From Pseudoalteromonas piratica (GTDB lineage: Bacteria > Pseudomonadota > Gammaproteobacteria > Enterobacterales > Alteromonadaceae): a DNA stretch of 64,000 nucleotides. Below, piece after piece: positions 58,300 through 64,000 of this stretch. Within the stretch, counting starts at the first letter, position 1. Every line of letters begins with the position of its first letter. The position numbers and the translations under genes are program-made. The stretch is from assembly GCF_000788395.1 (NCBI RefSeq), contig NZ_CP009888.1:2748001-2812000 (forward strand). The letters run 5' to 3'. Under the pieces are notes generated by a model. It was not told the DNA's origin. It saw only the letters and a list, made by a program, of their open reading frames with translations, and did no database searches.

Positions 58300-59091
58300 T
58301 TATAAGCTATTTGGTAAAAATAGCGGCCCAGGCGTTGTTTTAGGGATCTCAAAATGGTCAGGGTAATCAACCTCAACTAAATATAAGCCCCCAGGCTTGG
58401 CCGTTGCCGACGCTTGGGTACGATCTTTCAAAGCTAATACTTGCTGCATCCACTCGGGCTCATACTTGCCCTGGCCAATATCAATTAAACATCCAGCGAT
58501 ATTACGCACCATATGGTGAACAAAGGCATTCGCTTTTATATCAATCACAATAAAGTCATTATAACGCTCTACATTGAGATGTATTACATTTCTAAACGGT
58601 GTTTTTGATTGACAATGAACGGCGCGAACAGAGGTGAAATCTTGTTCTCCGAGTAGGTATGGTGCTGCTTGCTGCATTCTTACAACATCCAATGGATGAT
58701 GATAATGGCTTAAACCAGCTCGTAAAATCCCCGGTCGGTAAGTGCTATTATAAATAATGTAGCGATAGCGTCTGGCGGTTGCACTATAACGAGCATGGAA
58801 CTCTTGGCTCACTTCTTTAGCCCAACGAATGGCGATACCATCTGGCAAATTAGCATTTACACCAAGCGTAAATGCCACCATTGCTCTATCCGCGGTTGTG
58901 TCGAAGTGAACGACTTGACCCGTACCATGAACACCAGCGTCAGTTCGACCAGCACAAGTCACTTCTATTTTTTCATTGCAGATTTTAGTAAGCGCATTTT
59001 CGAGTTCTTCTTGTACACTGTTTACGTGCTGTTGACGCTGCCAACCTGAGTATTGAGAACCATCATATTCTACGCCAAGCGCGACTCGCAT
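58300..59091 (-). CDS. truA: tRNA pseudouridine(38-40) synthase TruA
   Basis: Makes pseudouridine at positions 38-40 of the anticodon arm. ATG 59091 gives 263 residues (E. coli 270) beginning [20 protein letters not shown]; a longer reading to 59157 would run into the fimV terminator and is rejected. The catalytic Asp51 is in [21 protein letters not shown] lies about ten bases upstream of the start. Confidence 0.96.
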   Translation of the reverse strand: MRVALGVEYDGSQYSGWQRQQHVNSVQEELENALTKICNEKIEVTCAGRTDAGVHGTGQVVHFDTTADRAMVAFTLGVNANLPDGIAIRWAKEVSQEFHARYSATARRYRYIIYNSTYRPGILRAGLSHYHHPLDVVRMQQAAPYLLGEQDFTSVRAVHCQSKTPFRNVIHLNVERYNDFIVIDIKANAFVHHMVRNIAGCLIDIGQGKYEPEWMQQVLALKDRTQASATAKPGGLYLVEVDYPDHFEIPKTTPGPLFLPNSL

Positions 59092-59155
59092 GAACACTAT
59101 TCCATGAATTTTAAAAACCCTAAGTATACCGAGAGGTTGACGTGATACCAAGCAC

Positions 59156-59181
59156 AAAAAAGCCCGCTATGCGGGCTTTTT
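59156..59181 (-). terminator. intrinsic terminator after fimV
   Basis: Stem AAAAAGCCCGC / GCGGGCTTTTT (59156-59166/67 with 59171-59181), loop about three bases, six T on the minus strand. It lies 10 bases past the fimV stop and 65 bases before truA. Confidence 0.9.
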
Positions 59182-59190
59182 AGAAATTGC

Positions 59191-62100
59191 TTAGGATAAT
59201 TGTTGTTTTAATGCTTGTGCTTCGTCTTGCACTTCTGGTGGGCCGTTGCTTATTACTTCATCGATCACTTTCAAAGCACTTTCCGAATCATTAATTTCTA
59301 GATAAGCACGAGCTAGGTCAAGCTTCGCGGAAAAACCTTGGCTTTCCATATCAACATCCAGCGAGTCTTCACCTGCCAATAAATCTTCAAAATCCCCGAG
59401 ACCAACATCCATATCAGCATTTTGATAAGGTTCTACATCTGCATCAGCCTCATCACTTTCTTCAAGTAAATCATCGATATCTAAATAGTCTGATTCTGCA
59501 GTATCGATTTCTTCTACTTCGAAAGGCTCTGCGTCGGTTTGTTCACTGAGCAGAGAATCAAAATCAAGTTCAAAATCTTTTTGCGATTCAGGACTTATTG
59601 GCTCAGGTTCAGCTAACTCATTCAATAAACTGTCAAAGTCTGTACTTTCAAGTTCATTAATTAACAAGTCATTACTGTTGTCTAAATCGCTGCTGATTAT
59701 ATCATCATCTAGAAAATCATCTTGTTCGGCCGTAGAAAGATCTTCTGTTGTGATAACTTCTTCATTAATTTCTTGTGCTTTCTCAATTTCAGGAAGCGGT
59801 TCCTCTGCATTAAAAGCAGGTGCATCAATTTGTTCAAGTGCTTCATCAAGCTCGAGCTCAGGATACTCGTCTAAAGTTTGACTAGGAGTATCTGCTCTAT
59901 GCTGCTCATCATTATCAAATTTATCTAATAACGGTTCATCATCTGCCGCTAAATCAACATCAATCGCTAGAGGGTCATCACCAAAATCGACACTTTCCTC
60001 CGATATTAGTTGATCATCAAAATCACTTTCGAGTGTATCGTTATGAGCAATGTCTTCTGGTAATGCGATATCATCAATTAATTGATCATTAATATCTTCA
60101 TTTTCAATACTCTCTGATGCAAGTTCTTTGCTCTCAGTAGAGTGAATATCAACTAAAGCGCTATCAAGTTCAGATTCAAGTAACTCATCTTCGATAGCTT
60201 CTTCATTTTGAGGCTCTACTTCGTCTAGCAGCGAATCATTATCGATTGAATGTTCATGACTTGTTTCTTCAATCGCTTCATCAACTGGTTGTTCAAATTC
60301 GTCAGTTACATCAACCAGCTCTTCATCAAGTGCTTCGAGCAGCTCATCATCGATAGCAGCTTCACTTTGAGGTTCTACTTCGTCAGGCAGTGAATCATCG
60401 ATTGAATGCTCAAGGCTTGCATCGTCAATCACTTCATCAACTGCAAGTTCAGATTCGTCAGTTACTTCACTTGTGGGTTCTTCATCAAGTGCTGCAAGCA
60501 ATTCATCATCGATAGCCGCTTCACTTTGAGGTTCTAACTCGTCCAGAAGTGAATCGTCGATTGAATGCTCAAGGCTTGCATCGTCAATCACTTCATCAAC
60601 TGCAAGTTCAGATTCGTCAGTTACTTCACTTGTGGGTTCTTCATCAAGTGCTGCAAGCAATTCATCATCGATAGCCGATTTACTTTGAGGCTTTACTTCG
60701 TCTAGCAGTGAATCGTCGATTGAATGCTCAAGGCTTTCATCGTCAATCACTTCATCAACTGAAAGTTCAGATTCGTCAGTTACATCAACCAGCTCTTCAT
60801 CAAGTGCTGCAAGCAATTCATCATCGATAGCCGCTTCACTTTGAGGTTCTATTTCGTCTAGCAGTGAATCGTCGATTGAATGCTCAAGGCTTGCATCGTC
60901 AATCACTTCATCATCTGCAAGTTCAGATTCTTCTGTTGCTTCACTCGGAGCTTCTTCATCAAGTGCTGCAAGCAATTCATCATCTATAGCCGCTTCACTT
61001 TGAGGCTCTACTTCATCCAGCAGTGAATCGTCGATTGAATCCTCTAGGCTTGTATCTTCAGCCGTTTCATCAGCTGGTAGTTCTGATAAGTCCGCTGATT
61101 CATCAAGCAAATCATCTAGATCTACGTCATCGTCTGAGGCTTCAGACGCTTCATCAAGTAATGTATCTATATCATCTAGTTCATCATTCGCCTCTAACGT
61201 TTCAGAAACTTCAGAACCATCAATGTTTTCAGTTGTTTCTAGAGGCACATCTAGGTCTTGTTCTGATGTGTCGGTATTAGCAAATGCCTCTGCTGCAGCC
61301 TGTTGAGCAGCCAATCGTTCTGCATCAGAGTTAGCTTCTTCTAATAATGCATCTAAGTCAGTTAAATCAATATCATCTGATTCAACTTCATCAATCATCG
61401 CATCAATATCATCCATATCCAGTTGAATCTCAGGTTCCTTTTCTTCCTCTTCGAGATCATCTGATAAATTATTATCGTTTACATTTTGACTAGGGTCAGC
61501 ATCATCGTTGCTTAGCTCATCCATAATTGCATCAACATCTGCAACATCGGCACTGTCTTCACTAGAAGGTTCAAATTCTTCTGGTATATCGAGCTCTATT
61601 TCACTTTCATTTGAAATAATATCATCGATTGCAATGTCATCACTTTCACCATCATTATCAATCGGCGAGTCAAAATCCTGCGCTAAAATTGCATCGATGT
61701 CATCGGCATCAAGTAAACCATCATCAGCAGGCTCACTTTCCATCTCAGGAACTAAATCATCACTACCATCTTCATCTAGTGCATCGCCAAGCAGGCCATC
61801 GAGTTCGTCTTGATCAAGTAACGAATTCGTATTTTCTAGTGCAGGTTCTTCATCTTCATACAATAAATCATCAGGCGCATCCAATGCGTCATCGAGGCTA
61901 TCATCGAGTGCAACAATGTCGTCATCAAGCGCGTCATCAAAGTTCTGTTCTAACGCATCATCAAAGGGATCGTCTAATGTCGCGGTAAGCTCATCATCTA
62001 AAGGTTCATCCAGACCATCTGACAGAGCGTCATCCAGATCACCCGTAAGGTCATCCGTTAAATTATCATTCACAATCGGGTCAGGGATCGTTGCTGACGG

Positions 62101-63009
62101 TGTATCAAAAATAGGTTCTTCAGGTTCAGGTTTTGTTGCGCGAGACTTAAACCAATAAATTGCTCCGCCAACGATTAAAAACCCTGGAATTAATGCAAGT
62201 AAAACCAGTAAAAGCGGGTTGTTGGTTAGGTCCTGTAGGCTAAATGACTCTGCATCCGCTTTTGCTTTTGCTTCTTGCTCAGCCAAAATACGATGTTGGT
62301 CAGCAAGCAAGGCTTTAAGCTCATTTAAAGTCTGTCTGTCACTGTCTAATTGCCCGCGAATTAACTCCAACTCGTTAGATAAACTAGATACCTGATTCTT
62401 TAAATTTTCATTTTCAGTGAGGATCGCTTCAACATTATTTACAGACGACTTAAATTCATCTTTTAGCTGCTCTAATTTTTCTGTTTGTGCTTGTTTCGCT
62501 TGTTTAATTTCTTCGCTGAGTTCTTTTTTAGCAACAATTACATCTTGTTTTTTTGCTTGCTCTGCTTGTTTAGCAACAACATCAATCTCAGCTTGACTCA
62601 TCTCGCCTTTAACTTTCTTGTCCCACAACTTATCGTCAAGTTCTGAACGTTCTTGGGCAAAACCAGGATTAATACTTCGAATTTCACGCATTGATGGCAT
62701 GCGCAAATATGAGCCTGTGCGTAAATGGTTAATATTATTATCTAGGAAAGAGTCGGGATTTTTTTGGAAAATTGCCTGCATCACTTGGTAAATAGTGACG
62801 GAATCATCAGGCCTTAGTTTGGTTGCAATGCGCCAAAGAGTGTCTGTGTCGCGGACTGGCCCATAGCGTTTACCTTGCTCACCCACATCAACATTTTTCG
62901 GTCCACGGATCCGTGTATTATCTGCATATAGATCAAATGATAAGCTCAATGCACTTAGCAAGACTGCCAACAGTAATAAAATCGCTTTAGAAGAAAAGAA
63001 GCTGCGCAT
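59191..63009 (-). CDS. fimV: FimV/HubP-family polar landmark protein
   Basis: Large inner-membrane scaffold that in Vibrio (HubP), Shewanella and Pseudomonas (FimV) marks the cell pole and positions chemotaxis, flagellar or type IV pilus machinery. 1272 residues: signal peptide (1-30), periplasmic LysM-like domain (about 45-115, YGPVRDTDTLWRIATKLRP), coiled coil (135-250), membrane segment (262-283, LLVLLALIPGFLIVGGAIYWF), a very acidic cytoplasmic region (295-1220) and the C-terminal FimV domain (AKLDLARAYLEINDSESALKVIDE). Six tandem repeats of 52-53 residues fall about 650-940. Flanked by asd and truA, a common setting for fimV. Confidence 0.94.
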   Translation of the reverse strand: MRSFFSSKAILLLLAVLLSALSLSFDLYADNTRIRGPKNVDVGEQGKRYGPVRDTDTLWRIATKLRPDDSVTIYQVMQAIFQKNPDSFLDNNINHLRTGSYLRMPSMREIRSINPGFAQERSELDDKLWDKKVKGEMSQAEIDVVAKQAEQAKKQDVIVAKKELSEEIKQAKQAQTEKLEQLKDEFKSSVNNVEAILTENENLKNQVSSLSNELELIRGQLDSDRQTLNELKALLADQHRILAEQEAKAKADAESFSLQDLTNNPLLLVLLALIPGFLIVGGAIYWFKSRATKPEPEEPIFDTPSATIPDPIVNDNLTDDLTGDLDDALSDGLDEPLDDELTATLDDPFDDALEQNFDDALDDDIVALDDSLDDALDAPDDLLYEDEEPALENTNSLLDQDELDGLLGDALDEDGSDDLVPEMESEPADDGLLDADDIDAILAQDFDSPIDNDGESDDIAIDDIISNESEIELDIPEEFEPSSEDSADVADVDAIMDELSNDDADPSQNVNDNNLSDDLEEEEKEPEIQLDMDDIDAMIDEVESDDIDLTDLDALLEEANSDAERLAAQQAAAEAFANTDTSEQDLDVPLETTENIDGSEVSETLEANDELDDIDTLLDEASEASDDDVDLDDLLDESADLSELPADETAEDTSLEDSIDDSLLDEVEPQSEAAIDDELLAALDEEAPSEATEESELADDEVIDDASLEHSIDDSLLDEIEPQSEAAIDDELLAALDEELVDVTDESELSVDEVIDDESLEHSIDDSLLDEVKPQSKSAIDDELLAALDEEPTSEVTDESELAVDEVIDDASLEHSIDDSLLDELEPQSEAAIDDELLAALDEEPTSEVTDESELAVDEVIDDASLEHSIDDSLPDEVEPQSEAAIDDELLEALDEELVDVTDEFEQPVDEAIEETSHEHSIDNDSLLDEVEPQNEEAIEDELLESELDSALVDIHSTESKELASESIENEDINDQLIDDIALPEDIAHNDTLESDFDDQLISEESVDFGDDPLAIDVDLAADDEPLLDKFDNDEQHRADTPSQTLDEYPELELDEALEQIDAPAFNAEEPLPEIEKAQEINEEVITTEDLSTAEQDDFLDDDIISSDLDNSNDLLINELESTDFDSLLNELAEPEPISPESQKDFELDFDSLLSEQTDAEPFEVEEIDTAESDYLDIDDLLEESDEADADVEPYQNADMDVGLGDFEDLLAGEDSLDVDMESQGFSAKLDLARAYLEINDSESALKVIDEVISNGPPEVQDEAQALKQQLS
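60200..61050. repeat. six in-frame tandem repeats of 156-159 bp inside fimV
   Basis: A conserved marker (gaatgctcaaggctt and variants) recurs at 60248, 60404, 60563, 60722, 60878 and 61037, spaced 156, 159, 159, 156 and 159 bp, always a multiple of three. Each unit encodes an acidic 52-53 residue block of the type SLEHSIDDSLLDEVEPQSEA followed by AIDDELLAALDEE. Units starting at 60404 and 60563 are identical over at least 115 bp, a sign of recent duplication. Confidence 0.93.
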
Positions 63010-63270
63010 GGGTTTCCTTTAATATTAACTTTGAAAGCTCATCTGCTCGTAAAAGGTGTTCGAACATCTAACTTATGCAAAGTTTGCACCAAATTTATTA
63101 TTATCTAAGCCAATTAAGCTTAAATGGGTGCCACTCTTTTTATAATTTTCAGCATAAAACTATAAACCAGAAAACACCGAATATCCATTAATAAGCAGTG
63201 GCAAAATGTTTGGAAGGCGAACATTAGCTCAAATCTTGCTTTAAGCTAAAACTCAATAAGTTAAGAAGTT

Positions 63271-63304
63271 TGCCAAACAAACAATGGATGCTGTTTGTTT
63301 GGCA
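63271..63304. terminator. 13-bp hairpin after asd, terminator-like
   Basis: Perfect stem TGCCAAACAAACA (63271-63283) with its complement at 63292-63304, eight-base loop, 16 bases past the asd stop. On the minus strand it is followed only by AACTTC, so the T run is weak. It is the only structure I see in the 310-base asd-fimV gap, apart from a TGGCAC near 63130 that does not make a sigma-54 site. Confidence 0.55.
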
Positions 63305-63319
63305 TCAAAGAATTGACAA

Positions 63320-64000
63320 TTAGAGGTATTGCTCAATCAGTAATTCAGCAATTTGCACACTGTTAGTGGCAGCACCTTTTCGCGTATTGTCAGAAACAAC
63401 CCATAGATTTAATCCATGCGGGTGGCTAATATCTTGACGCACACGGCCAACATATACCGTATCATTGCCGCTTGCATCAGACACAGGTGTTGGATAATCC
63501 TGCTCATCTTCAATGTATTCAACGCCAGGTGCATCATTGAGTAGCTGTTTTACATGCTCAACATCCACTGGCATTCGCGTTTCTAGATGAATCGCTTCTG
63601 CGTGTCCATAAAACACAGGTACACGTACTGCTGTTGGGTTGACCATAACACTGCCATCACCCAAGATCTTTTGGGTTTCCCACACCATTTTCATTTCTTC
63701 GCGGGTATAGCCATTATCTTCAAAACTATCAATTTGTGGGATCACGTTGAACGCAATTTGTTTCGGAAATACATCATTTTCAAGCGGGCGTGCATTCATT
63801 AAATTAGCAGTTTGCTTAGCTAATTCATCCACTGCTTTTTTACCACCACCTGAAACAGACTGGTACGTACTTACGTTTATACGCTCAATACCATAGGCAT
63901 CATAAATTGGTTTTAAAGCCACCAGCATCTGGATGGTTGAACAATTTGGATTAGCAATAATGTTGCGATTTCTGAAGTCACTTAACGCTTCTGGATTTAC
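63320..64000 (-). CDS. asd: aspartate-semialdehyde dehydrogenase, C-terminal part (cut by window edge)
   Basis: NADP-dependent enzyme converting aspartyl phosphate to aspartate semialdehyde for lysine, threonine and methionine. The reading frame stays open to position 64000; 226 residues are visible and the N-terminal Rossmann part is missing. The catalytic cysteine is in IIANPNCSTIQM (near residue 20 of the visible part), followed by VSTYQSVSGGGKKAV, and the histidine lies in RVRQDISHPHGLN. The ATG at 63928 is internal, not the start. Confidence 0.95.
   Translation of the reverse strand, partial: VNPEALSDFRNRNIIANPNCSTIQMLVALKPIYDAYGIERINVSTYQSVSGGGKKAVDELAKQTANLMNARPLENDVFPKQIAFNVIPQIDSFEDNGYTREEMKMVWETQKILGDGSVMVNPTAVRVPVFYGHAEAIHLETRMPVDVEHVKQLLNDAPGVEYIEDEQDYPTPVSDASGNDTVYVGRVRQDISHPHGLNLWVVSDNTRKGAATNSVQIAELLIEQYL

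Noticed and set aside
60200..61050. Regularly spaced repeats resembling a CRISPR array
   Set aside because: Spacing is 156-159 bp, the units stay in frame and encode an acidic protein segment; no short palindromic repeats or cas genes.
61508..61988. Serine-rich or His-rich frames opposite the acidic part of fimV
   Set aside because: They mirror the GAT/GAA-rich coding strand of fimV and lack ribosome sites.
63120..63150. TGGCAC before fimV as a sigma-54 -24 element
   Set aside because: The -12 GC is at the wrong distance (GG-N11-GC), so the pair does not fit.

Overview
The window is a dense, core-genome segment of a low-GC (roughly 40 %) marine gammaproteobacterium. Gene order and protein sequences fit Alteromonadales, most likely Pseudoalteromonas or a close relative; this is inferred from synteny (accA-dnaE-rnhB-lpx-bamA-rseP; psp next to sap; ppiD-hupB-lon-clpXP-tig; truA-fimV-asd) and was not checked against a database. 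I see no insertion sequence, prophage, integron, CRISPR array or rRNA operon. Both ends cut genes: tilS on the left, asd on the right.

Layout. 1-19.6 kb (minus): translation factors rpsB, tsf, pyrH, frr, then a long cell-envelope run uppS-cdsA-dxr-rseP-bamA-skp-lpxD-fabZ-lpxA-lpxB-rnhB-dnaE-accA and the start of tilS. It covers undecaprenyl phosphate, phospholipid, isoprenoid and lipid A synthesis, outer-membrane protein assembly and the start of fatty-acid synthesis. 19.9-24.7 kb (plus): map, glnD, dapD and a small membrane protein I do not recognise. 24.7-27.4 kb (minus): phenylalanine hydroxylase with its pterin dehydratase, and methionine gamma-lyase. 27.5-38 kb: envelope-stress module pspABC plus ycjX-ycjF (minus), the divergent activator pspF, and sapABCDF overlapping the end of pspF. 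38-46.7 kb (minus): protein quality control, ppiD, hupB, lon, clpX, clpP, tig. 47.0-47.5 kb: a five-tRNA operon (Pro, Arg, His, Pro, Pro). 47.8-53 kb: folD, cysS, ppiB, lpxH, miaE and a YIP1-family membrane protein. 53.2-64 kb (minus): purF, cvpA, dedD, folC, accD, truA, fimV and asd.

How it works together. Much of the window builds, checks and repairs the envelope: lipid A (lpxA, B, D, H), the BAM machine with Skp, the sigma-E protease RseP, phospholipid and undecaprenyl precursors, the phage-shock system and the PpiD chaperone. Regulatory sequence can be read directly in several places: a sigma-54 promoter for pspA, a sigma-32-like promoter for lon, GC-discriminator promoters for rpsB and the tRNA operon, and tandem TyrR-like boxes upstream of phhA.

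I found no undescribed multi-gene system. The observations most worth a second look are the two phased TyrR-like boxes, the tandem repeat in FimV, intrinsic terminators lying almost on the next gene's start codon, non-ATG starts (hupB, ycjX), a lipobox on SapA, and two stop codons placed inside terminator loops.
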